The notes under the pieces were generated by a model. The model ran no database searches. It had not been told where the DNA came from and was given only the letters and a program-made list of their open reading frames with translations. The position numbers were made by a program, and so were the translations under genes. Of a stretch of DNA of 32,649 bases, positions 7,768 through 14,944 are shown piece by piece. The number at the start of each line of letters is the position of its first letter. The stretch's first letter is position 1. The stretch covers positions 1 to 32,649 of the forward strand of contig CAIOYY010000042.1 in NCBI GenBank assembly GCA_903862715.1, in the 5' to 3' direction. Origin of the DNA: an uncultured Alphaproteobacteria bacterium. Its GTDB lineage: Bacteria > Pseudomonadota > Alphaproteobacteria > Micropepsales > Micropepsaceae.

Positions 7768-8778
7768 ATGGTTTGGCTTCGCCGCGTTCTGAAGGGGACC
7801 TTGTTCGCGGCCTGCATGGCCATACCGTTGACGGCTGCGGCACAGGAAGCCGACAGCAAATATTTCCGGGACAAAACGCTGACCTATATCGTCGCCACCA
7901 ATCCGGGCGGCGGTTATGATTATTACGGCCGCCTGATGGCGCGCTATCTTCCGAATTATCTGCCCGTCGCGCGGGTGATCGTCCGCAATGTGCCGGGCGC
8001 AGGACATATTATCGGCGCGAACACGTTGAGCGTTGCGCGTCCCGATGGCCTTACCATCGGCATTTTCAACACCGGTCTGATCTATAGCCAGCTCCTGGGC
8101 GCGGAAGGAATCCGCTTCGATCTCGCCAGGTTGAGCTGGATCGGAAAAATGGCAGGAGAAGGCCGCAGCCTCATCGTTACGACCGCGTCCGGCATTGACA
8201 ACATGGACGAGCTGCGCGCTACCGACGATCTGCGTTTGGCCGCGGCAGGTATCGGCTCCGCCGCCTATACCGAGACGCGTATTCTGGTGCGCGTGCTCGG
8301 GCTCGACGCGCGTCTGATACCGGGCTTCATCGGCAGCGAGATCGAACTCAGCATGTTGCGCGGCGAAGTGCATGGGACGCTGAGCGTCACCAGTACGCAG
8401 GCGCCATTTGTCGAAAGCGGAGCGGCGAAATATATTCTCGCTATCGCGGGCGAACGCTCGGGTATCGAAGGCGTGCCGCAGGTGCGCGATTATGTCAGCG
8501 ATCCGGGCGATCTGCGCCTTCTGGGGCTTGTGGAAACGCTGGCGGCAATGGGTCGCCTGACCGCAGGACCGCCGGATATTCCGGCGCCCATCTTAAACGC
8601 GTTACGCGCGGCCTTTGCCGCCGCGCTGAACGATCCCGGTCTTCGCGCGGAAGCGGGGCGGATGCAGGTGCCGGTCGAGCCCGGCAGCGGCGAGGACGTG
8701 GCGCGCATGATCGCGGTCGCGCTGGACCAGCCGCCGGAAACCATTGCGCTGCTGCGAGAAGCCGCAGAGGAATATTAG
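7768..8778 (+). CDS. Bug/TctC-like tripartite tricarboxylate transporter substrate-binding protein
   Basis: A 336-residue exported protein. The signal peptide spans about residues 1-26 (ending TAAAQE). The mature part follows the Bug pattern: LTYIVATNPGGGYDYYGRLMARYL, then VIVRNVPGAGHIIGANTLSVARPDGLTIG, where the glycine-rich loops bind the ligand carboxylates. Family members bind organic acids or amino acids in the periplasm and pass them to TctAB or to signalling proteins. No tctA or tctB lies in the window, so this is an orphan here. It begins eight bases after the MBL gene and may be read through from it. The ligand cannot be inferred. Confidence 0.85.
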   Translation: MVWLRRVLKGTLFAACMAIPLTAAAQEADSKYFRDKTLTYIVATNPGGGYDYYGRLMARYLPNYLPVARVIVRNVPGAGHIIGANTLSVARPDGLTIGIFNTGLIYSQLLGAEGIRFDLARLSWIGKMAGEGRSLIVTTASGIDNMDELRATDDLRLAAAGIGSAAYTETRILVRVLGLDARLIPGFIGSEIELSMLRGEVHGTLSVTSTQAPFVESGAAKYILAIAGERSGIEGVPQVRDYVSDPGDLRLLGLVETLAAMGRLTAGPPDIPAPILNALRAAFAAALNDPGLRAEAGRMQVPVEPGSGEDVARMIAVALDQPPETIALLREAAEEY

Positions 8779-8919
8779 CAAGGCGCCGTGAAACGCCACA
8801 AAGCCGTGAGGCAGACGGCTCCGGCGGGTTGCGGCTCGCGGCCTCGAAAAGTCATGTTAAGGTGGAAAGAATGATGGTCCGCAGGTTTCATGCGGCCCTA
8901 AAACCAGGGGAGAATTTCC

Positions 8920-9426
8920 ATGATCCGTTCTGTTTACGCGGCGGCTGCGACCGCGCTTGTTGCCTCGTTGCTCGCTTCCCATGTGAGCGCGCAGCCGCTG
9001 ATGCAGCCGAATATTTCGGTCGCGATGGCGCGCGAGGCGCTCGACGCGGCCATACAGCATTGCGGCATGAATGACGGCCTTATCACGGTGAGTTACGCCA
9101 TCGTGGACCGCGCTGGCGACGCCGTGCTGCAGCTTCGCGGCGATAATGCTTCGCCCCATAATTACGAACTCGCTTTTCGCAAGGCCTATACGGCGCGGAC
9201 CTATCGCAGGCCCTCCATCGAATGGCGCGATACGACAGCGGGCGATTCCGACACACAGGGACAACGCCAGCTCACCGATGTCATTCCGCTCGGCGGCGGC
9301 ATTCCCATCATGGTCGGCGAGAACGCCATTGGCGCGATCGGCGTGTCGGGCGCTGCGGGCGGTCAGCCGATGGACAGCGCCTGCGCCGAAGCCGGTGTCG
9401 CCGCGATAGCGGATCAATTGCAGTAA
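8920..9426 (+). CDS. Secreted GlcG/HbpS-like protein, first of a tandem pair
   Basis: A 168-residue protein with a signal peptide (about 1-24, ending HVSAQ) and a GlcG/HbpS (DUF336) domain. Diagnostic stretches are SYAIVDRAGDAVLQLRGDNA, AFRKAYTARTYRR, PLGGGIPIMVGENAIGAIGV and DSACAEAGVAAI. The family includes a haem-binding extracellular sensor partner (HbpS) and the GlcG protein of glycolate operons; the role of exported alphaproteobacterial versions is not settled. The RBS GGGGAG lies about eight bases before the ATG. The following gene is a paralog 21 bases downstream, and the two are almost identical over the last 85 residues, so they arose by tandem duplication and are probably co-expressed. 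Confidence 0.85.
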   Translation: MIRSVYAAAATALVASLLASHVSAQPLMQPNISVAMAREALDAAIQHCGMNDGLITVSYAIVDRAGDAVLQLRGDNASPHNYELAFRKAYTARTYRRPSIEWRDTTAGDSDTQGQRQLTDVIPLGGGIPIMVGENAIGAIGVSGAAGGQPMDSACAEAGVAAIADQLQ

Positions 9427-9447
9427 TAACAAAACAGGGGAGGGTTT

Positions 9448-9954
9448 ATGTCTCGTTCGTTGCGTGGCGCCGTTCTGGCGCTGGTTCCGGTTGTGGCGTT
9501 TGCGGTATCGGCCGATGCGCAGCCTCTGGTGCAGAAGAACATGTCGGTCGCCATGGCGATGAAGGTGATTGAAGGCGTGAATGCCGCCTGCGGACAGCCG
9601 GGGCCGTTGTTCACCATGTCGGTCGCGGTCGTCGACCGTGCGGGCCTTCCCATCATGCAGGTCAGCGGTGACACCGCCTCGCCGCATAATTGGGAATTGG
9701 TGTTCCGCAAGGCGTATACCGCGCGCACCTACAGAAGAAATTCCATCGAATGGCGCGACACGACGGCGGGCGATTCCGATACGCAAGGACAGCGTGCCTT
9801 AGGCCAGGTCATTCCGCTTGGCGGCGGCGTGCCGATTTTTGCAGGCGATGAGATCATCGGTGCGGTTGGCGTATCGGGCGGCGAAGGCGGGCAGGAGGGT
9901 GACACCGCCTGTGCGGAAGCCGGCGTTGCCGCGATCGCGGACCAGTTGCAGTAA
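9448..9954 (+). CDS. Secreted GlcG/HbpS-like protein, second of a tandem pair
   Basis: A 168-residue paralog of the preceding gene with the same layout: a signal peptide ending near SADAQ, then the DUF336 domain. Shared stretches include KAYTARTYRR, SIEWRDTTAGDSDTQGQR and CAEAGVAAIADQLQ. The N-terminal third differs more, including the loop after the first helix (NAACGQPGPLFTMSVAVVDR). GGGGAGG directly precedes the start region. The stop codon TAA (9952-9954) overlaps the left edge of a perfect 28-bp palindrome, and a hairpin terminator follows. Ligand (haem or otherwise) is unproven. Confidence 0.85.
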   Translation: MSRSLRGAVLALVPVVAFAVSADAQPLVQKNMSVAMAMKVIEGVNAACGQPGPLFTMSVAVVDRAGLPIMQVSGDTASPHNWELVFRKAYTARTYRRNSIEWRDTTAGDSDTQGQRALGQVIPLGGGVPIFAGDEIIGAVGVSGGEGGQEGDTACAEAGVAAIADQLQ

Positions 9955-9980
9955 AACATACCGACCGGTCGGTATGTTTT
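9953..9980. promoter_or_regulatory. Perfect 28-bp palindrome, TetR-type operator-like
   Basis: The left half AAAACATACCGACC (9953-9966) is matched exactly by its reverse complement at 9967-9980, with no spacer. The core ACCGACCGGTCGGT resembles operators of TetR-family repressors (for example NemR-type boxes with GACC/GGTC arms). It overlaps the stop codon of the second GlcG-like gene and abuts the terminator, an odd place for an operator. It could also act as an extra hairpin for termination. No TetR-family gene is in the window. Confidence 0.6.
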
Positions 9981-10025
9981 GAAAAAGAGGCGGGGTTCGG
10001 CGACATGGCCGTGCCCCGCTTTTTC
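9981..10025 (+). terminator. Terminator hairpin after the GlcG-like pair
   Basis: GAAAAAG (9981-9987) pairs with CTTTTTC (10019-10025), and GCGGGG (9990-9995) pairs with CCCCGC (10014-10019), around a loop with a smaller GGC/GCC pairing. The T run lies in the right arm, so the element could terminate in both directions. Confidence 0.65.
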
Positions 10026-10133
10026 TTGGCGCGGAGGTACGCGGCAAATAATTGTTTTCATTCGCGAAAGGAAAATTCCGAAGCCCGCAGGGCGTTATTT
10101 TTTGCGCCTGTTCATCGCGCCATCACCGTGCGC

Positions 10134-10159
10134 AAAAAACCGACCGTCTGGTATGTTTT
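10134..10159. promoter_or_regulatory. Degenerate second copy of the operator-like palindrome
   Basis: ACCGACCG at 10139-10146 and GGTATGTTTT at 10150-10159 match the perfect palindrome at 9953-9980, but the three bases between them read TCT instead of GTC, and the left arm is reduced to an A run. It lies 114 bases before the first 198-residue paralog. The rest of 10026-10273 holds no convincing gene. Confidence 0.4.
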
Positions 10160-10273
10160 GGGCGGGTTAGCACAGCAAAAGCCAGTAAGGCGATTGTGAA
10201 ATCGCCATGCTTGGCGGCGGCTGGTCTGCCCGGCTAACGGTGTCTCGCAATATCTTCGGCAGACTTTGCAGCG

Positions 10274-10870
10274 ATGACGCTGTCTGACACAGGGCCGTCC
10301 TTTCAGGCATTTGGTTCGCGCCGTTTGCGCCGCGCGGGCGTGAACGGACGCCGCGTTCGTGTTACGCTGGAAGGCGATGAACTTGTCCTTACCGGCGCGA
10401 AGGACGCGGTGCTTCGCATTCATGCCCGCGATGTCGAGCGCTTGCGCTCCGGCTATGAGGAAACAAAATACAGCCGCCTTTTTCAGACGCGACTCTGGCG
10501 GCGCGGCGCGCGTGCGCCGTTGCTGCTGCTGCCCGCGGATGGCGACATTGATGCCTACGGCATCACCATCCGCGCGTTCGCGGCGCGTGTGGCGGGGGCA
10601 GGCGGGATCGCCCGTGTGGAGCGCGGCATTTCCGCTGCGGGCGCCCTGATGGTTGTCGTGCTCACCAGTTTCCCTGCGGTGGCTTATTGCGGGATCGCGC
10701 TGTTTATCGGGGAGGCCGCGGACGCGTTATACTGGCTCGCCGGTTCGGTGCCCTTTCTGGTGCTGTCGGGTATTTTCATCTGGCATTATCAGGCGCGGCT
10801 GCGGCCAAGCGCGGTGCGGGACCTGAGGGAACTCGAACAGCAAACGCCGGGGCCGAATTTCCGGCTGTGA
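10274..10870 (+). CDS. Hypothetical membrane protein, 198-residue family (copy 1)
   Basis: No known family recognised. A 198-residue protein starting at ATG 10274. It opens with FQAFGSRRLRRAGVNGRRVRV, then a beta-rich stretch (about 20-115) with the conserved core HARDVERLRSGYEETKYSRLFQT; the pattern recalls bacterial PH-like domains, but this is inference. Two hydrophobic segments (about 123-145 and 150-172) follow, giving a hairpin with both ends probably cytosolic. The C-terminus is LRELEQQTPGPNFRL. Copy 2, 166 bases downstream, shares length, layout and the QTPGPNFR end. This copy is more Arg/Ala-rich and GC-rich than copy 2. Its upstream region carries the degraded operator-like site. 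Confidence 0.8.
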   Translation: MTLSDTGPSFQAFGSRRLRRAGVNGRRVRVTLEGDELVLTGAKDAVLRIHARDVERLRSGYEETKYSRLFQTRLWRRGARAPLLLLPADGDIDAYGITIRAFAARVAGAGGIARVERGISAAGALMVVVLTSFPAVAYCGIALFIGEAADALYWLAGSVPFLVLSGIFIWHYQARLRPSAVRDLRELEQQTPGPNFRL

Positions 10871-10956
10871 AATTCCCCCCTTGAGGGGGAAGGCAAACCG
10901 AGCATTCGCAAATTCAGCGCGAAGGTTTTGAAGGCGTTGAATTGGCGACACCTGGG

Positions 10957-10995
10957 TCCCGGGTCTCGCTGAACCGCTCGCCCGGGATGACAGGA
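10957..10995. repeat. Palindromic intergenic repeat (CCCGGG arms)
   Basis: CCCGGG at 10958-10963 and again at 10981-10986 bound a TCTCGCT/CGCTCG loop and are followed by ATGACAGG. This matches a repeat style common between alphaproteobacterial genes; a relative with GGGGATGACAGG lies at 21953-21967. Confidence 0.6.
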
Positions 10996-11036
10996 TGAGT
11001 GTCGCTAGTGATGTGAAATTTCGCTAGCCTCGGCGC

Positions 11037-11633
11037 ATGACGTCAGACGTTCCAATCGAGTTTCTCGCCTTCGGGTCACGCCGTTTTAGAAAAGCAGGCG
11101 TACCGGGAAAATTCGTGCGCGTGATCTTTGACGGGAACATGCTGGCGCTAGTCGGCGACAATGAGGTTATCCGCCGGTTCCACGCCGAAGACATCGAGCG
11201 CATCCGCGTCGGTTACGAGGAATCGAAATACGGAAAATATTTTCAGACTATGATGTGGCTGAAAGGGACGGAGGAGCCGCTGATCCTCAAACCGGGAGAG
11301 GGGAATTCCGACTGGAAATATGGCGAGGCGATCCGTGCGATGGGGGCATTGCTCGCGGCCAGTGGTGGCCTGGTAAAGGTTGAGCGCGGCGTGTCGAAAT
11401 TCAGCGCGCTCCTGCAGATGATCCTCCTCTGCATTCCGGCAGTGTTCTACAACTCCGTCGCCATCATGCTCGCCAATGAATATGACTGGTATTACTGGCT
11501 TGGCGCGGGCTCGCTGTTCTGGCTGCTGGCTGGCGTGTTCATCTGGCAGTATTTTGCCCGCCGCAAGCCACGGCCGGTGAGCGATCTGAAAGATCTGGAG
11601 TGGCAGACACCGGGGCCGAATTTCCGGATCTGA
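11037..11633 (+). CDS. Hypothetical membrane protein, 198-residue family (copy 2)
   Basis: A 198-residue paralog of the gene at 10274-10870, not recognised as any named family. Shared landmarks, in order: FLAFGSRRFRKAGVPGKFVRV, FHAEDIERIRVGYEESKYGKYFQT, GGLVKVERGVSKFSALL, two hydrophobic segments (about 124-147 and 150-172), FIWQYFARRKPRPVSDLKDL, and the identical end QTPGPNFR. Identity by eye is highest in the GYEE(T/S)KY core and the C-terminal tail, which mark likely functional sites. Copy 2 is less arginine-rich. The pair is probably an old tandem duplication, since the sequence after each stop codon also matches over about 60 bases. Role unknown; a PH-like domain on a two-helix anchor is a guess. 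Confidence 0.8.
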   Translation: MTSDVPIEFLAFGSRRFRKAGVPGKFVRVIFDGNMLALVGDNEVIRRFHAEDIERIRVGYEESKYGKYFQTMMWLKGTEEPLILKPGEGNSDWKYGEAIRAMGALLAASGGLVKVERGVSKFSALLQMILLCIPAVFYNSVAIMLANEYDWYYWLGAGSLFWLLAGVFIWQYFARRKPRPVSDLKDLEWQTPGPNFRI

Positions 11634-11640
11634 CTTTTTC

Positions 11641-11695
11641 CCTTCCGCCCCGGATTTAATCCGGGTCACCTTCCCCCTCATGGGGGAAAGGGAAA
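11641..11695. repeat. Short palindromic repeat, family A copy 1
   Basis: CCTTCCGCCCCGGATTTAAT is followed by CCGGGTCACC and a second hairpin, TTCCCCCTCATGGGGGAA. Nearly the same two-hairpin unit recurs at 13139-13192. It lies between the stop of the second paralog and the matching 3' flank, as if inserted there. The rest of the stretch to 11779 contains no gene I can support. Confidence 0.75.
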
Positions 11696-11779
11696 ACGAA
11701 TATTGGAAAATTCAGCGCGATGGTTTCGAAGCGGTCAAGGGTAAGATGCACGTTTACTCGAATTTAGGAGGGCGTCGGC

Positions 11780-12205
11780 CTAGAGGCTTTCCAGATGCCC
11801 ATAGGCATTTGCCCGCGCAGTATCGTAGTCCGCCGAACCACTGCAGTGCGTCGTTGTCACCGAAGGACTGTAATTTCCGATGGCTTCCACGGACTCACCA
11901 TAAGGGACACGCCATTTCTCATCGGTTAAATAATTTGGCCACGCGATGATGTTGATCCAATGGCGGCGCGTCGTGCGCACAAGGACCGCGTCCGGCGCGT
12001 CGCAGCCCAGTTTGTACAATTCGAATAAGACCGCGATCCGATCCAGGTCGCGGCCTTTGAATTCGACCTCGCTGTCTGCCCATTTGGCGTCCGAACTACG
12101 GAAATTCACGTCGGGGTTACTCGCAAAATAGACCAGCAGGAAAAGGACAGGTGTCGCCCAGATTGCGAGTACGTAGTACGCCGGATGTATTTCGGAGAGC
12201 CTCAA
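11780..12205 (-). CDS. Small single-span membrane protein, hypothetical
   Basis: A 141-residue open frame beginning at a TTG (12205) five bases after the stop of the upstream esterase gene and reading RLSEIHPAYYVLAIWATPVL. A hydrophobic anchor (about 9-28) is followed by a polar domain of about 110 residues with no recognised family. It has two cysteines (KLGCDAPDAVLV and TTHCSGSADYD) that could form a disulfide if the domain is periplasmic. No ATG is available near the start. Codon use looks like neighbouring genes, and the frame continues the esterase transcript. I infer a real gene, but the TTG start is tentative. Confidence 0.55.
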   Translation of the reverse strand: MRLSEIHPAYYVLAIWATPVLFLLVYFASNPDVNFRSSDAKWADSEVEFKGRDLDRIAVLFELYKLGCDAPDAVLVRTTRRHWINIIAWPNYLTDEKWRVPYGESVEAIGNYSPSVTTTHCSGSADYDTARANAYGHLESL

Positions 12206-12209
12206 GCGT

Positions 12210-13097
12210 TTAATCCGCTGCCTTGAAGTATTCGTCGAGGAAGGCGCGGACTTTGGCGGTGCGATCGGACTCGTAGAAGCCTTCGCCGCCATGGACGCCG
12301 CCGTGAACGACTTCAAAATGAACGGGCAGGCCGAACTCCTCATATTTTCCTTCGAGCTCATGCGTCTGATTGATTGGCATCTGCGGATCACGGTCGCCAT
12401 GGAGAAGGTAGGCCGGAGGGTCGGTGGCATCGACATAGAAGACGGGGCTGGCCATGCGCGCCAGATCGGGCACGGCTTCCGGTAGGCCGCCAAGAAGCGC
12501 TTCGAGCGCGGGCGCGCGAACGCCATAACCGAATTCGGTCGACTGATCGAGAATGGTCGTGAGGTCGGACGCAGCGTAATAGGAAAGAATCACGCTGACG
12601 TCGGACGAGACATCGTCATGGTCGCCAACATCGCCTTCGAGTTCGGCGACGCCATTCGAGACGCCGAGAAGGACCGCGAGATGCGCGCCCGCGGAAGAGC
12701 CCGCCGCGCCGATGCGTTCAGGATCGATATGCAGTTCTGCGGCATTGGCGCGAAGGAAGCGCACGGCGGCTTTCAGATCGTAAATCTGCGCGGGGAAACG
12801 CGCGGCGGGCGCGAGGCGGTAATCGATGCTGGCGAAGGCATAACCGGCCTGAACCAGTTCCACGACCGGCAATTCATCGCGTGAGCCGCGCTGCCAGCCG
12901 CCGCCATGGGCCCAGATCAGCACCGGTGCGTTATCGACGCCGGTAGGGGTGTAGAGGTCGAGCATCAATGGCTGGCCGTCCACTTCGGCAAAGACGATGG
13001 CGTTGGCACGCGTGACGCCTTCCTGCGCGGAGGCGGTTCCCGCAAGGAGGGCGGTTGCGAGCGTAGCTGCCGCGAACAGCGTTGTTCTGGTTTTCAT
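12210..13097 (-). CDS. Exported alpha/beta-hydrolase (esterase/lipase of the HGGG type)
   Basis: A 295-residue protein with a clear signal peptide (about 1-24, ending TASAQE). The oxyanion-hole motif is HGGG at 64-67 and the nucleophile elbow is GSSAG at 133-137 (Ser135). The acid is probably the Asp in LLHGDRDPQMP, and the His lies in VVHGGVHGGEGF. This layout is that of the hormone-sensitive-lipase-like/BD-FAE esterases that act on small esters or xylan acetyl groups. A DYRLAPAARFPAQIYDLKAAVRFL-type stretch (residues 92-115) is characteristic. Location is likely periplasmic. It is followed within five bases by the small membrane protein gene. Confidence 0.9.
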   Translation of the reverse strand: MKTRTTLFAAATLATALLAGTASAQEGVTRANAIVFAEVDGQPLMLDLYTPTGVDNAPVLIWAHGGGWQRGSRDELPVVELVQAGYAFASIDYRLAPAARFPAQIYDLKAAVRFLRANAAELHIDPERIGAAGSSAGAHLAVLLGVSNGVAELEGDVGDHDDVSSDVSVILSYYAASDLTTILDQSTEFGYGVRAPALEALLGGLPEAVPDLARMASPVFYVDATDPPAYLLHGDRDPQMPINQTHELEGKYEEFGLPVHFEVVHGGVHGGEGFYESDRTAKVRAFLDEYFKAAD

Positions 13098-13138
13098 GAA
13101 GCGTTGTCCCCGATGTCGTTGGTGAGACTTATACCCCG

Positions 13139-13192
13139 CTTCCGCCCCGGATTAAATCCGGGGCACCTTCCCCCACAATGGGGGAAGGGAGG
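13139..13192. repeat. Short palindromic repeat, family A copy 2
   Basis: A near copy of the unit at 11641-11695: CCGCCCCGGATTAAATCCGG, then GGCACC and the hairpin TTCCCCCACAATGGGGGAA. It sits upstream of the esterase gene, so it may be in its leader or promoter region. Confidence 0.75.
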
Positions 13193-13234
13193 CCCTCGCC
13201 AAAGACAGGGCCTCGTCGGGGATGAAGAAGGGCA

Positions 13235-13279
13235 CAAAAAATAAGAACCCCGTCGCATTTTGCGCAACGGGGTTCTTAT
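13235..13279 (-). terminator. Strong terminator hairpin facing the minus strand
   Basis: ATAAGAACCCCGT (13241-13253) is the exact reverse complement of ACGGGGTTCTTAT (13267-13279), giving a 13-bp stem with an inner CGCA/TGCG pairing. On the minus strand it ends in a T run (A tract at 13235-13240 on the plus strand). It would stop transcription arriving from the right, before the esterase promoter. Confidence 0.8.
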
Positions 13280-13280
13280 C

Positions 13281-13345
13281 GACCATCCGGTCTTTTTCCC
13301 GTTAACCGGGAGTTTTTGCGAGGCTGAACGGGTTCAGGGACTCGC
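13281..13345 (-). ncRNA. Candidate structured RNA or 3' UTR: three consecutive hairpins
   Basis: Going along the minus strand into the terminator, three hairpins follow each other: GCGAG/CTCGC with an inner CTGAA/TTCAG stem (13318-13345), CCCG/CGGG (13298-13310) and GACC/GGTC (13281-13292). The hairpins are separated only by short A runs on the minus strand. A TTGACT box (minus strand, 13639-13644) could be a -35 element, but no good -10 was found. An AGGAGG followed by ATG at about 13470-13490 leads only to an 11-codon frame. This could be a small RNA, a leader, or a decayed gene's 3' end. Confidence 0.3.
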
Positions 13346-13799
13346 CGCTGAATTTTCAATTGTGGGTGGCGGCTCGGGTTTCTTCGGCAAAGAATTCCTT
13401 GTCGGAAGAATTTGTCGTTTCTACGAGAACCGTGGCTCTGCCTTCATGAGAGCCGATGCGAACTACCAGGTGGAGTCATGGGTCAAGCACCCTCCTGTTG
13501 GTTTCAACAACGCCGTCCCGTCATTGCGACACTTTCAGGAGCCGCGGGTGCATTTTGCGTTTCCGCTTTTGCATTCCCGTCTGCGACTGCGCGTCTCAAC
13601 TAGCGACGACGATGAATGCTCCCGCCGATGGAGAATGAAGTCAAGCGTGAAACATAAAACGTGATGGAAGTTCCATTTCGCGGAAGGCTTGGCGTTTGCG
13701 CAACAGAATGTCGTTGCCATCGCAACAAGACGCGCTGCGCTCTCACTCGACAAAAAAACACGTCGCAATGTTTGCGCGTCATCTGCATTTCTGTTCGCG
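13346..13799. other. Gene-poor stretch without a supported gene
   Basis: About 450 bases of lower GC content than the flanks. Open frames on both strands lack conserved motifs and proper starts. A small inverted repeat (GTTGC/GCAAC) lies near 13717-13732, and an 8-T/8-A-rich run occurs near 13751-13757. I see no recognisable gene, repeat family or RNA motif. Confidence 0.5.
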
Positions 13800-14771
13800 T
13801 CAGAATCCCTCACGCTGGAAGCGATAAACATTTTCGGAAAGTTCATCGCTTCCGCCGCAGCCGATACGGCCACCGAGAATATAGGCTGTGTCATCGATCG
13901 TGACGGCGGGTGCACCATGCGCGCCATGTCCGGGCGAGGGGAGCGATACCCATTCGCCGCGCGCAATGTCATAGGCTTCGGTTTCATCGAATGCGCTCAT
14001 CAGATCGCGGCGGCATTCACCGCCGAAATAGACGACGAGACCATCAACGTAGAATCCTGTGCCGCCGCTGCGCGCGGTCGGCAGGGGCGGCGCCGACGCC
14101 CAGCTGTCACTCGCAAGATCGTAGATGTCGTGCAATGCGCTGTTGGTTTCGGTGCCGTCGATACGCCCGCCGAAGACATGGATGCGGCCATCGGCAACGG
14201 CAATGCCGAGATGATCGCGCGCGACGGGCAAGGGCGCCGCCATCCGCCATGTATTTGCAGCGGGATCGTAGATCTCGTGGGTTCCCACCGTGATGCTGTC
14301 GAGGCCGCGTCCGCCGATAACATGAAGCTAGCCGTCCAACGCGACGACGCCCACGGAGCCGCGGGCCGAGGACAGCTGTGTTGCTTCGCGCCATGAATCG
14401 GTGGCCGGATCATATTCCCACACGCTGTCTTGCGCATTCGCGTGCGGATTGGCGGTGAAGCCGCCGACGACATAGACCTTGCCGCCAAGCGATGTGCCGC
14501 CCGCATGACTGGCGATGCCGGGCATGGGGCTTCGTTCGCGCCACGCGCCGGTTGCCGGATCGAATTCCTGATTGAGCGCGCTCGCCTGTGCGCCGGGCGC
14601 AGTACCCGTAACCACATAGATTTTACCGTTCACGTCTCCTGCAATGCTCTGATGGCGCAGCGTCGCCATCTGGCCTGCAATGTTCCATGGGCTCTGCGCG
14701 AAGGCCGGAGCGGCGCTGACACTGACAAGAAAAAGCGCGGCGCGCAGAAGGTTCGATGCGGATAAAAACAT
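13800..14771 (-). pseudogene. Exported Kelch-repeat protein interrupted by an in-frame amber codon
   Basis: Read as one frame, the gene would encode 323 residues. It has a signal peptide (about 1-25, ending PAFAQ) and then Kelch blades with the GG-Y/W pattern: GKIYVVTGTAPG, GKVYVVGGF, WEYDPATDSWREA, GLDSITVGTHEIYDP, RIHVFGGRIDG, AYILGGRIGCGG. At codon 148 (14328-14330) the frame has TAG. On both sides it continues in the same frame: VVALDG, stop, LHVIGGRG, where a Lys codon (AAG) is what other blades would suggest. One base change explains the break. Alternatives are a sequencing error or a true split into two proteins. Kelch propellers are protein-binding domains; the partner is unknown. Confidence 0.8.
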
Positions 14772-14944
14772 GGTCGGTCCCGAAGATGGCAGCCGGAGAA
14801 GGATAGCCGGATGCTGCGTTCCGGTCCCGACAGACGTTGTGCGGCGCGATCAAATTCTCTCGATAAATGGGACAGTAACCAGAAGGTTGTGGCAAAGTGC
14901 ACCGCAAATGCCTGGAACAGGCGAGGGGAATTTCGGAGGACATT

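Noticed and set aside
10005-10199. 64-codon open frames between the GlcG-like pair and the 198-residue paralogs
   Set aside because: They overlap the terminator and operator-like site, lack an RBS and have no recognisable features.
13455-13495. AGGAGG followed by ATG on the minus strand
   Set aside because: It opens only an 11-codon frame (MTPPGSSHRLS) and no longer frame continues to the terminator without a break; too little for a gene call.
13260-13664. 134-codon plus-strand open frame in the gene-poor region
   Set aside because: Passes through the terminator and hairpins; no motif and no RBS; non-coding is more likely.
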